16,330 nucleotides of DNA from positions 1-16,330 of the forward strand of contig CAKTIH010000035.1 of the NCBI GenBank assembly GCA_934565615.1, in the 5' to 3' direction. Position numbers and translations under genes: made by a program. The notes below the pieces were generated by a model. That model searched no databases, was not told the DNA's origin, and saw only the letters and a list, made by a program, of their open reading frames with translations. Below, piece after piece: positions 1 to 6,723 of this stretch. This DNA comes from an uncultured Oscillospiraceae bacterium (GTDB lineage Bacteria; Bacillota; Clostridia; Oscillospirales; Oscillospiraceae). Position 1 is the stretch's first letter, and the number at the start of each line of letters is the position of its first letter.

Positions 1-1
1 G

Positions 2-103
2 AACAGCAAGATGATCCCCGCCGAGGACAAGTTCAAGGCCATCGCTCCCTACGCCGCAAAACGTCAGGTAAAGATAATTAAGAAGCAGCTTTCCGGCAAA
101 TAA
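2..103 (+). CDS. 3' end of an unidentified gene (partial)
   Basis: An open frame enters from the left edge and stops at TAA 101-103, giving 33 C-terminal residues that end in a lysine-rich tail (KIIKKQLSGK). The frame is supported by the intrinsic terminator that begins 17 bases after the stop, as expected for the end of a transcription unit. The visible tail has no motif that I recognise, so no function is offered. It lies just upstream of hypA and in the same direction, but the terminator between them suggests that they are separate units. It could belong with the dehydratase genes further right, but nothing in the sequence shows it. Confidence 0.6.
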   Translation, partial: NSKMIPAEDKFKAIAPYAAKRQVKIIKKQLSGK

Positions 104-119
104 TCATCCCGGAGCAGAT

Positions 120-151
120 ACAGGTGCGGGATAAAACCCGCACCTGTTTTT
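120..151 (+). terminator. Rho-independent terminator after the partial gene
   Basis: A perfect stem, 120-130 pairing with 137-147 (CAGGTGCGGG / CCCGCACCTG plus a closing A-T pair), encloses the six-base loop ATAAAA and is followed at once by TTTTT. It is a textbook intrinsic terminator for the gene ending at 103. hypA starts 33 bases after the T run, so hypA needs either readthrough or its own promoter; no convincing promoter is seen in 152-183. Confidence 0.9.
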
Positions 152-183
152 ACTGATGTTTTACTGAATCAGAAAGGAAAGTT

Positions 184-528
184 ATGCACGAGCTTAGCAT
201 AGTGACCTACGTCATCGAGCAGGTCGACGAGATAGCCAAGGAGAACAAGCTCACGGACATCCAATCCGTCACGCTGGAGTTCGGCGAGGTGTCCGGGATC
301 ATACCGGAGTATCTGAGCGACTGCTGGAAATGGTACGCCAAAAAGACTCCGCTGATAGAACACACTGAGTTTAAGTATGAGATCATCCCGGCCATAACAT
401 GGTGCGACGACTGCAAGACCACCTATCCCACCGTGAAATACGGCAAGACCTGCCCTAACTGCGGCAGCGGCCATACATGGCTCCAGCAGGGGCAGGAGAT
501 GAACCTCAAGGAAATAGTCGCGTGTTGA
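184..528 (+). CDS. hypA: HypA/HybF hydrogenase nickel-incorporation metallochaperone
   Basis: This 114-residue protein has the full usual length of HypA. It begins with the family signature MHELSIV, in which His2 is the known nickel ligand. It carries the structural zinc site as two CxxC pairs: C74/C77 (WCDDC) and C90/C93 (CPNC). HypA works in the cytoplasm, delivering nickel to the large subunit of [NiFe]-hydrogenase together with HypB. The start is supported by an AAAGGAAA ribosome site six bases upstream. No hydrogenase or other hyp gene is present in the window, so the partner enzyme must be elsewhere. The dehydratase-like genes that follow at 679 are separated by 150 bases, so co-function is not implied. 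The family call is secure; the client protein is unknown. Confidence 0.95.
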   Translation: MHELSIVTYVIEQVDEIAKENKLTDIQSVTLEFGEVSGIIPEYLSDCWKWYAKKTPLIEHTEFKYEIIPAITWCDDCKTTYPTVKYGKTCPNCGSGHTWLQQGQEMNLKEIVAC

Positions 529-551
529 ACGGCGGAAAATGGCAGTGAATT

Positions 552-604
552 TTGTCAAAAAACTGACATCAGTATATTGCGTTTAGAAGAACAAGTGTTA
601 AAAT
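552..604 (+). promoter_or_regulatory. Possible promoter(s) for the dehydratase-like pair
   Basis: The 150-base gap between hypA and the next gene has two weak promoter-like arrangements: TTGTCA (552-557) with TATATT (573-578) at a short 15-base spacing, and an extended -10, TGT-TAAAAT (596-604), with TTGCGT (577-582) 16 bases before it. Either could start transcription in front of the GC-rich leader at 608-664. Neither matches the consensus well, and readthrough from hypA is possible because no terminator is seen in the gap. Confidence 0.3.
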
Positions 605-678
605 AATGACGGTCGCCCGCGGCGGCTGGATTCTTGTGCCGGTGGCTGTCGGCTCCCGGCGATTGGAGAAGAAAAGAT

Positions 679-1872
679 ATGAAAGATCTCAAGCACCTGC
701 TCTATTTTGAAAATCTCCTGCAGGAAGCTCAGAATGAGCTTATCTTGCAGGCGCAGAGCGAGGGGAAGGTCTGCGTGGCCTACGTCTGCGAGAATACCCC
801 CGAGCCGCTGCTGAACCTGCCGGGCGCGTTTTCCACGCGTCTGCGCGCACCGCGCACCGGTTCTATGGAAATGGCGACCTATTACATGACCAGCTTCCTC
901 TGCGAGTACAGCCGCGCCCTGCTTGAGCGCGCCATCGAGGGCGGCTACAATTTTGCCGACTGCCTCATCACTCCCGACGGCTGCACGATGATGAACCGCG
1001 CCGTCGAGAACATGGAGCTGCTGAAGGCGCTGGGCAAGGACAAGGAAAAGTTCTTCTTTGAGTATATGGAGATACCCATGAAGGCCGACGACAACGGCCT
1101 GAACCTCTATACCCTCCAGTGCAAAAACCATATCCTCAAGCCCCTGCATGAGCACTACGGCATTGACGTTTCCGATAAGGCGATCCGTCAGGCCGTCGCA
1201 GAGCACAACCGCGTCTGCGAGCTTATCCGCGCAATCGGCGAGTTCCGCAAGGGCGACAAGCCGCGCATCACGGGCTATGAGTTCCATGTCATCACGCTTG
1301 CGACCTACGTCGCGCCCAAGTACCTTATCATCGACAAGCTCGAAGAGACGCTCGAAGAGCTCGAGACCCGCGAGCCTGATGAAAAGGGCTACCGCGCCCG
1401 TGTGCTGGTGGTCGGCTCCGAGGTGGACGACTGCGGCTTTATAAAGCTCGTCGAGGACACCGGCGCTTATGTCTGCGCCGACCGCTTCTGCTACGGCTCT
1501 CTCCCCGGCCGCAATCCCATAGAGCTCACCGACGATGAGGACGCACTGACGCAGATATGCCGCCAGTACATGTACCGCGGCCAGTGCCCGCGCTACATGA
1601 ACACCGCCAAGATGACCGGCCGCCGCGAGTATGTCAACAAGCTCGCGAAGGAATACGGCGCCGACGGCATCATCTACGAACAGATAAAGTTCTGCGACCC
1701 GTGGGCCTATGAGCGCATGATGGGTTCGCACATCCTGCACGATGATTACGGCTACCCCGTGCTGTCGGTCGACCGCCCGTATAACATCTCGTCCTCCGGC
1801 CAGATGCGCACCCGCGTGCAGGCCTTCGTTGAGAGCATCGAGATTAAGAAGATCCAGGGAGGGGACAAGTGA
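679..1872 (+). CDS. 2-hydroxyacyl-CoA dehydratase-family small (B/C-type) subunit
   Basis: The 397-residue product belongs to the HgdB/FldC/BcrC group. These are iron-sulfur subunits that take low-potential electrons from an ATP-driven activator to dehydrate 2-hydroxyacyl-CoA or reduce aromatic acyl-CoA. Candidate cluster cysteines sit in family positions: C75 (FLCEYSR), C95/C102 (ADCLITPDGC) and C303 (GQCPRY). The C-terminal half shows the family pattern: VLVVGSEVDDCGFI near 242-255, DGIIYEQIKFCDPWA at 329-343, and the closing SSSGQMRTRVQAFVE at 371-385. The start chosen is ATG 679, which has GGAGAAG seven bases upstream; an in-frame ATG at 634 has no such site. The length is normal for the B subunit. 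The stop overlaps the start of the large subunit, so the two are translationally coupled and probably form a heterodimer. The substrate cannot be read from the sequence. Confidence 0.82.
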   Translation: MKDLKHLLYFENLLQEAQNELILQAQSEGKVCVAYVCENTPEPLLNLPGAFSTRLRAPRTGSMEMATYYMTSFLCEYSRALLERAIEGGYNFADCLITPDGCTMMNRAVENMELLKALGKDKEKFFFEYMEIPMKADDNGLNLYTLQCKNHILKPLHEHYGIDVSDKAIRQAVAEHNRVCELIRAIGEFRKGDKPRITGYEFHVITLATYVAPKYLIIDKLEETLEELETREPDEKGYRARVLVVGSEVDDCGFIKLVEDTGAYVCADRFCYGSLPGRNPIELTDDEDALTQICRQYMYRGQCPRYMNTAKMTGRREYVNKLAKEYGADGIIYEQIKFCDPWAYERMMGSHILHDDYGYPVLSVDRPYNISSSGQMRTRVQAFVESIEIKKIQGGDK

Positions 1873-3437
1873 TGAGCAACAAGAGAATTGGCTGTGAGAA
1901 TTTCGGTAAGTTCTACACCGAAGGCAAGGTCAGGAACCGCCGCGAATGGCGCGGCGTGGTCGACACGCTCTATGATTACTCCCGCTGGCTCCACAACTGG
2001 ATAACTATGGCGAAGATGGTCTCGAAGCCGAGAAACATCAAGGCCATGTTCCGCTACCGCTGGATGGCAAACTACCTCGCCGTCCCCATGATGGTCGACC
2101 GCCACACCCAGGGCCTGCGCGGCGAGCATCTGCGCATCTGCCATCTGGAGCAGGACCTCATAATCGAGGACGTTGCAAAGCTGCTTGACGGCCTCTTCCG
2201 CGGCGACCGCCGCATCGGCAACGACAAGGCGTTTTCCGACAAGGTCGTCCTCGTCGACGAAAACGAAATGACCGCTGTCATGATGGGCTTCCCGACGCTG
2301 AAGGGTCTCAGCCGCGAGACTCCGTCCACCTATGTCTCCGTGCTTCTGAACCAGCACGCGGCGGAGCATTATATCGACGTTGCGCAGGAGTACGGCCTTG
2401 CGGGCGATGTCTGCCCCATGCCCGAGGCAGAGGCCGGCGTATCCATCGATGACGATGCCCCTGTGCTCGGTGCTTGCGCCGTCCAGTGCAACACCACCTG
2501 CGACGGGTCGCTGCTCGGCAACGGCGTTATCTCCAAGCGCCTTGAGCTTGAGGACGGCATCCCCGTGTTCCAGCTTGCAGCCCCGCTGCGCCACCGCGAG
2601 GACGACGTGCAGGACTATGCTGCGCAGGAGATAAAGAACGCGATCGCCTTCATCGAGGAGCACACCGGCGAGAAGTGGGACTGGAACGCATACTTTGAAT
2701 GCGCAAAGCGTGTCAATTACGCCACCAAGTGCCGCGTCGAATGGCTTGAGATGAACAAGACCGAGTACCCGCAGGTGTTCGGCTCGAACCTCGCGCTCTA
2801 TACCGAGACAAACTACATGGCGATATGCGGCAAGGTCAAGGCCTTTGAGGACGTCGACCGCAAGATAACCAAGCTTGCCGAGCGCGCATATAAGAAAAAG
2901 AAGATGGCCGCAAACGAGTACCGCCACAGAGCCATTGTTTGGGGCGTCCAGTCGCATTTCTATATGGACTTCCTCGTGTGGCTGCTCAACTGCTGGGGCA
3001 TCGTGCCGCTGACGGATATGCTCTCTATGGTCTCCACGAAGGAGCTCGTCACCGAGGACACCCCGGAGAACCGCGAGCAGGCGTACTACGACATGGCTTG
3101 GCTGACCGAGAACATGATAATGCGCAACCGCACTCACGGCGGCTACAAGGTGCTGCTTGACGAGCTGTGGGAGTACTGCAAAGAGTTCAACGCTGACATG
3201 GTCGTTCTCTGGGAGCACATGAGCTGCAAGGCTCTCGACGGCATGCACGGCATGTTCGAGGAGCGCGCGCGTGAATACGGCATCCACCTCGTCTGGGTCT
3301 CGCACGATCTGTTCGACCCGCGCGTGATCTCCCGTCAGGGCGTGCGCGACCAGATCAACAACTATATGCGCACGGTCATGGGCGAGGAGCCCGTCGACCC
3401 GAGCCTTGAAGTCCTCCATGATGAAGAATCGTGGTAA
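1872..3437 (+). CDS. 2-hydroxyacyl-CoA dehydratase-family large (A-type) subunit, unusually long
   Basis: The product has 521 residues, whereas known A-type subunits (HgdA, FldB, BcrB) are roughly 400-480. The C-terminal quarter fits the family: residues 441-453 (ADMVVLWEHMSCK), then GIHLVWVSHDLFDPRV (470-485) and VRDQINNYM (491-499). A cysteine-rich centre, C181 and C202/C206/C210 (CAVQCNTTC), may bind an iron-sulfur cluster. Residues 1-120 and 335-400 are basic and tryptophan/tyrosine-rich and do not recall a known domain. ATG 1872 is preferred over GTG 1869 because the AGGGAGGGG at 1856-1864 is then seven bases away; it overlaps the preceding TGA. Cytoplasmic partner of the small subunit. 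The superfamily is fairly sure; whether it is a dehydratase, a ring reductase or a double-cubane-type reductase is open. Confidence 0.72.
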   Translation: MSNKRIGCENFGKFYTEGKVRNRREWRGVVDTLYDYSRWLHNWITMAKMVSKPRNIKAMFRYRWMANYLAVPMMVDRHTQGLRGEHLRICHLEQDLIIEDVAKLLDGLFRGDRRIGNDKAFSDKVVLVDENEMTAVMMGFPTLKGLSRETPSTYVSVLLNQHAAEHYIDVAQEYGLAGDVCPMPEAEAGVSIDDDAPVLGACAVQCNTTCDGSLLGNGVISKRLELEDGIPVFQLAAPLRHREDDVQDYAAQEIKNAIAFIEEHTGEKWDWNAYFECAKRVNYATKCRVEWLEMNKTEYPQVFGSNLALYTETNYMAICGKVKAFEDVDRKITKLAERAYKKKKMAANEYRHRAIVWGVQSHFYMDFLVWLLNCWGIVPLTDMLSMVSTKELVTEDTPENREQAYYDMAWLTENMIMRNRTHGGYKVLLDELWEYCKEFNADMVVLWEHMSCKALDGMHGMFEERAREYGIHLVWVSHDLFDPRVISRQGVRDQINNYMRTVMGEEPVDPSLEVLHDEESW

Positions 3438-3461
3438 GGGGAAAGGAGAAATGAGATAAAA

Positions 3462-3629
3462 ATGTCCAAATTCTGTAAGCTCCTTAAAAAGCTGCTGATC
3501 ATATGCCTCGCGTTTTTCGCGGTGACCTTTGCGATCTATTTCTTCAATCTCGATATGAAGCTCACCTCTGCGATGCAGCCCATTCTCGACCATTTCTATG
3601 ACAAGGTCGACCGCGACCAGCATCTTTGA
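3462..3629 (+). CDS. Small single-span membrane protein, 55 residues, unknown function
   Basis: This short frame follows the large subunit by 24 bases. It encodes a basic N-terminus (MSKFCKLLKK), one hydrophobic span at about residues 11-29 (LLIICLAFFAVTFAIYFF), and a polar, charged tail ending in YDKVDRDQHL. The topology is probably N-in with a short outside tail. The stop lies 12 bases before the terminator stem, so it fills the operon exactly. The ribosome site AAAGGAG (3442-3448) is about 13 bases away, which is long. That site is also next to a two-codon frame, ATG AGA TAA, at 3451-3459. I do not recognise a family. It could be a membrane tether or small accessory protein for the dehydratase-like pair, but that rests on position only. 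Confidence 0.6.
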   Translation: MSKFCKLLKKLLIICLAFFAVTFAIYFFNLDMKLTSAMQPILDHFYDKVDRDQHL

Positions 3630-3641
3630 TACAAGACCAAT

Positions 3642-3688
3642 AAAGATCCGTGAGGAACCGAATTTTATCGGCTCCCCACGGATCTTTT
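3642..3688. terminator. Long terminator hairpin between convergent units
   Basis: An eleven-pair outer stem, 3642-3652 (AAAGATCCGTG) with 3677-3687 (CACGGATCTTT), continues through small mismatches into GGA/TCC and CCGA/TCGG pairs with the loop ATTTTA. TTTT ends it on the plus strand. It closes the dehydratase-like operon. It sits 43 bases beyond the stop of the minus-strand glycerate kinase, and its A-rich left arm gives a short T run on the minus strand, so it may serve both directions. Confidence 0.85.
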
Positions 3689-3730
3689 GCTTTATAGAAA
3701 AGATCTCGCATGGCTGAGACGGCGGGAGTA

Positions 3731-4870
3731 TTACCTGCCGAAGCTCTCGGCGATGGCGATAAGGCTCATAATGTCGTTGAGCGTCGCTTCGTAATCGGCG
3801 GGGCTTCTTGCACCGAGCTTATCGACCGGGAGCGCCGCCCTGTCGGTGCCGAACATCGCGCTTACGCCGATGTCATATACCGCACTACCCGAGTCCGCAA
3901 TGCCACCGGCGATGGCGATGAGCGGAACGCCCTTCGCGCTTGTGCGCTTCGCGACCCCGGAGACGACCTTGCCGCCCGCACTCTGCGAGTCTATGCGACC
4001 CTCGCCGGTAATGACGAGGTCCGCGCCGTCGAGCTGCCGGTCAAAGCCCGTGGCATCAAGCACAGCGTCAATGCCGGACTGTATCGTCCCACCGAGGAGG
4101 GCAACGCAGCCAGCGCCCATTCCGCCTGCCGCGCCTGCGCCGGGCATAGCGCTTACATCGCAGCCGAGCTGTGAGCGTATCACATTGCCGAAGTGCCGAA
4201 GTCCCGCGTCAAGGCTCTTTACCTTTTCTGCGTCTGCGCCCTTCTGCGGGGCAAAGACATAGGCCGCACCAGTCGGGCCATAGAGCGGATTCGTGACGTC
4301 ACACATTATCGTGAGCTCCGCATCACGAAGGAGAACCGTCGCTTTGCCGGCGTCTATTCGCTCTATAAGCCCGAGCGTATCACCGACGGGGGTGAAGCTC
4401 TGACCGGCCGCGTCAAAGAAATCGACACCGAGTGCCGTCGCGCAGCCGCAGCCACCGTCGTTCGTGGCGCTGCCGCCGAGCCCGAGCAGTATCCTTTTGC
4501 AGCCGGAGCCTATTGCGTGGGCGATGAGCTCACCGACGCCGTAGGTCGTCGCGGTGCCGGGGCAGCGGTGCTCGCCGACCTGCGGCAGCCCCGCCGCTGC
4601 CGCCATTTCGATTATCGCAAGCTCGCCGATGCGCGCGTACGCGGCGGGGGAGCGTTTACCCAGCGCGTTCGTGACCGTGACCTCGACGCGCCGCGCGCCC
4701 ATAGACTGGATGAAGCAGTCCACTGTGCCCTCGCCGCCGTCTGCCACGGGGATGCAGACGACCTCGCAGGCGGGGAAGTGCCGCGGTATGACCCGCTGCG
4801 CGATGGCGCATATTTCGCCGCTTGAGAGGGTGCCTTTAAACGAATCGGAAACAACAACGCACTTTTTCAT
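3731..4870 (-). CDS. Glycerate 2-kinase (GarK/GlxK family)
   Basis: Phosphorylates D-glycerate with ATP to 2-phosphoglycerate, which enters glycolysis; cytoplasmic. The 379 residues match the usual length of type I glycerate kinase. Family motifs in order are SDSFKGTLSS (8-17), PVADGGEGTVD (41-51), GLGGSATNDGG (130-140), DVTNPLYGPTGAA (191-203) and TGEGRIDSQS (288-297). The start has AGGAG (4878-4882) seven bases upstream. It is the last gene of the minus-strand series, after the transketolase genes, but a strong terminator lies in the 64-base gap before it. It would therefore be made by readthrough or from an unseen promoter. It pairs functionally with the GarR-like reductase at 13383, whose product is D-glycerate. 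Its GC content is visibly higher than that of the transketolase and kinase genes. The glxK-versus-garK label cannot be decided. Confidence 0.93.
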   Translation of the reverse strand: MKKCVVVSDSFKGTLSSGEICAIAQRVIPRHFPACEVVCIPVADGGEGTVDCFIQSMGARRVEVTVTNALGKRSPAAYARIGELAIIEMAAAAGLPQVGEHRCPGTATTYGVGELIAHAIGSGCKRILLGLGGSATNDGGCGCATALGVDFFDAAGQSFTPVGDTLGLIERIDAGKATVLLRDAELTIMCDVTNPLYGPTGAAYVFAPQKGADAEKVKSLDAGLRHFGNVIRSQLGCDVSAMPGAGAAGGMGAGCVALLGGTIQSGIDAVLDATGFDRQLDGADLVITGEGRIDSQSAGGKVVSGVAKRTSAKGVPLIAIAGGIADSGSAVYDIGVSAMFGTDRAALPVDKLGARSPADYEATLNDIMSLIAIAESFGR

Positions 4871-4897
4871 TTCGTATCTCCTGTGGCTTTTTATTGT

Positions 4898-4929
4898 AAA
4901 AAATCTGCCGCAGAGGTCCTGCGGCAGAT
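4898..4929 (-). terminator. Terminator after the transketolase genes
   Basis: A perfect eleven-pair stem, 4903-4913 (ATCTGCCGCAG) with 4919-4929 (CTGCGGCAGAT), and a five-base loop. On the minus strand it is followed by a run of six T. It begins six bases after the TGA of the transketolase C-terminal subunit gene and lies 28 bases before the start of glycerate kinase. It should make the glycerate kinase a low-level distal gene of the operon, or mark an operon boundary. Confidence 0.88.
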
Positions 4930-4934
4930 GAAAT

Positions 4935-5846
4935 TCATATTGAACCGAGTATCATATCTGCGAGATCCTTGGGCGTGAGCTTCAGTTCCTCGCACAAGAC
5001 CGCATGATTCGTGGCGGATGCGCCGAACCTGTCGGGAACGCCGAAACGGTGGACCTTGCAGTCGGCAATTTCCGCGATGGCAGAGCCAAGGCCGCCGATG
5101 ATGTTGTGCTCTTCTGCCGCCACAACAACTTTGGCACCGGCGCAGGCCGCTAAGACCTCGTCCTGATTTAAGGGCTTGATGGAGGGAACGTTGATGACCT
5201 TTACGGAAATGCCTTTGCTTTCAAGTATCTCAGCGGCCTCCAGTGCGCAGGCCACCATCGAGCCGCAAGCGAAAACAACAGCGTCAGAGCCGTCACGGAC
5301 CGGGTAGATCTTGCCCGGAATAAATTCCTGAGTCTCATCGGTGAGCTCTAAGGCATCCGTTCTGGTGATCCTGATATACATAGGACCCTTATTTTCCGCC
5401 ATATAGCGCATGACCTGCTTGGTCTGCACGCTGTCGCAGGGGACAAAAACCTGCATGTTCGGCAAGCAGCGCATGAGAGAAATGTCGTCGATCGACTGGT
5501 GAGTAGGGCCGTCGCCGCTGTCGGAAAGACCGGCCGAAGAACCGCATATCTTTACATTCAGCTTTGAAATGCACACAGAGGTACGTATCTGGTCATAGCA
5601 TCTGCCGGTAGAGAAAACCGCGAACGAAGCCATGAACGGGATCTTTCCGACCAGACTCATACCGGCTGCGGCGCTGCACATGTTAGCTTCAGCGATGCCG
5701 AAGTCAAAGAAACGGTCGGGGAAGGCTTGACCAAACATGTTGCCCATAGTAGACCTGCTCAGGTCCGCTTCCAAAACTACTATATTCGGATTTTCCTTGC
5801 CTAATGCAACAAGAGTTTCACCATAGGTTTTTCTGAGATTACTCAT
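4935..5846 (-). CDS. Transketolase, C-terminal subunit (pyrimidine-binding and C-terminal domains)
   Basis: The 303-residue second half of a split thiamine diphosphate transketolase. It carries the catalytic glutamate of the pyrimidine domain in FDFGIAEANM (E53), the His-bearing loop SGDGPTHQSIDD (110-121), and a C-terminal transketolase domain with VVVAAEEHNIIGGLG. It acts with the N-terminal subunit next door to move a two-carbon ketol unit between sugar phosphates. ATG 5846 is preferred because AAAGGGGGA (5856-5864) stands about nine bases upstream. A TTG seven codons earlier overlaps the previous stop but lies on top of the ribosome site. A gap of 17 bases to the upstream subunit indicates co-translation. 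The two-subunit form is common in Clostridia and archaea. A copy inside a sugar-acid operon suggests a pathway-specific rather than housekeeping enzyme. Confidence 0.92.
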   Translation of the reverse strand: MSNLRKTYGETLVALGKENPNIVVLEADLSRSTMGNMFGQAFPDRFFDFGIAEANMCSAAAGMSLVGKIPFMASFAVFSTGRCYDQIRTSVCISKLNVKICGSSAGLSDSGDGPTHQSIDDISLMRCLPNMQVFVPCDSVQTKQVMRYMAENKGPMYIRITRTDALELTDETQEFIPGKIYPVRDGSDAVVFACGSMVACALEAAEILESKGISVKVINVPSIKPLNQDEVLAACAGAKVVVAAEEHNIIGGLGSAIAEIADCKVHRFGVPDRFGASATNHAVLCEELKLTPKDLADMILGSI

Positions 5847-5863
5847 CTTATTATATCCCCCTT

Positions 5864-6703
5864 TCAAAATTTTTCAAGCCATTCTTTGATTTCGGCCTTT
5901 GCTTTATCCATAGCTTCCGGAGTAAACACATAGTTGTGGTAGCTCGCGTTATTTTCGGCAAAGCTTACGCCCTTGCCCTTTATCGTGTGCGCGAGGATGA
6001 CGACCGGCTGCGCAATGGTATCGGCCTCGTCCAGCCCGCCGCAGATCGACTCAATGTCATGACCGTCGACGTCGATGACGTGCCAGCCGAAAGCTTCCCA
6101 TTTGCTTCTGATGCTGCCAGAGGGCATGACCTTCTCCAGCGGGCCGGAGGCCTGCACATTATTGCAGTCTACAACTGCGCGTATGTTGCTCAGCTTGAAT
6201 GCGCTGATCGCCATTGCGGCTTCCCATACCTGGCCTTCGTCCAGCTCACCGTCGCCGATGATCACATAGACCTTGTTGCTGTCTCCGTCGAGCCGTTTTC
6301 CAAGGGAAATACCAAGACCGATGGAGAGCCCCATTCCCAGAGAACCGGTATTGGCCTCTATCCCGGGGGTCTTGTCCATTTCGGGGTGGCCCGTCAGGAT
6401 AGAGCCGAGATGCTTGAAGGTCTTGAGCTCTTTCCTGTCGATGCAGCCGAGCTCCGTAAGCGCTGCATACTGCGCCGGGACGGAGTGGCCCTTACTCATG
6501 ATGAGGTAATCGCGCTCAGGCCAATCCGGATTTTTGGGATCATACTTCATCTTGTAAAAATAGAGAGCTGCCATGACCTCACATATTGAGCTCGACCCGC
6601 CCCAGTGACCCGAACGCATCCCGTCGCAGCCGAACATCTCCAGCAGATCCATGCGCATACTAACGGCAGTTTTCTGCAGCTTTTGCACGAATTCTTTTTC
6701 CAT
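5864..6703 (-). CDS. Transketolase, N-terminal subunit (thiamine diphosphate-binding domain)
   Basis: The 279-residue first half of the split transketolase. The thiamine diphosphate/metal motif GDGELDEGQVWEA begins at residue 150 and closes with the NN at 181-182. Active-site histidine segments SGHWGGSSS (31-39), MSKGHSVPAQYA (69-80) and TGHPE (104-108) are present. The length is typical for the split form. The ribosome site AAGGAGG (6711-6717) is seven bases before ATG, one of the best in the window. It is the third gene of the minus-strand operon, 20 bases after the aldolase stop. Known sugar-specific split transketolases (for example AptA/AptB for apulose 4-phosphate) show that such pairs can be devoted to one pathway; the acceptor here is not known. 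Confidence 0.93.
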   Translation of the reverse strand: MEKEFVQKLQKTAVSMRMDLLEMFGCDGMRSGHWGGSSSICEVMAALYFYKMKYDPKNPDWPERDYLIMSKGHSVPAQYAALTELGCIDRKELKTFKHLGSILTGHPEMDKTPGIEANTGSLGMGLSIGLGISLGKRLDGDSNKVYVIIGDGELDEGQVWEAAMAISAFKLSNIRAVVDCNNVQASGPLEKVMPSGSIRSKWEAFGWHVIDVDGHDIESICGGLDEADTIAQPVVILAHTIKGKGVSFAENNASYHNYVFTPEAMDKAKAEIKEWLEKF

Positions 6704-6723
6704 TTCGATTCCTCCTTGTGTTT

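Noticed and set aside
598..1740. A 380-codon minus-strand frame across the small subunit
   Set aside because: Same shadow effect; the plus-strand product is a recognisable HgdB-type protein with a good ribosome site.
1752..3623. A 623-codon open frame on the minus strand across the large dehydratase-like subunit
   Set aside because: It mirrors the codon positions of the real gene in GC-rich DNA, has no ribosome site, reads as low-complexity His/Val/Leu-rich protein, and the plus-strand protein has clear family motifs.
3710..4825. Plus-strand frames opposite glycerate kinase
   Set aside because: Arginine/alanine-rich shadows; the minus strand has every glycerate kinase motif.
5847..5867. TTG start seven codons upstream for the transketolase C-terminal subunit, overlapping the previous stop
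   Set aside because: The extension is encoded by the ribosome site itself (AAAGGGGGA); ATG 5846 has proper spacing and starts with the family-like N-terminus.
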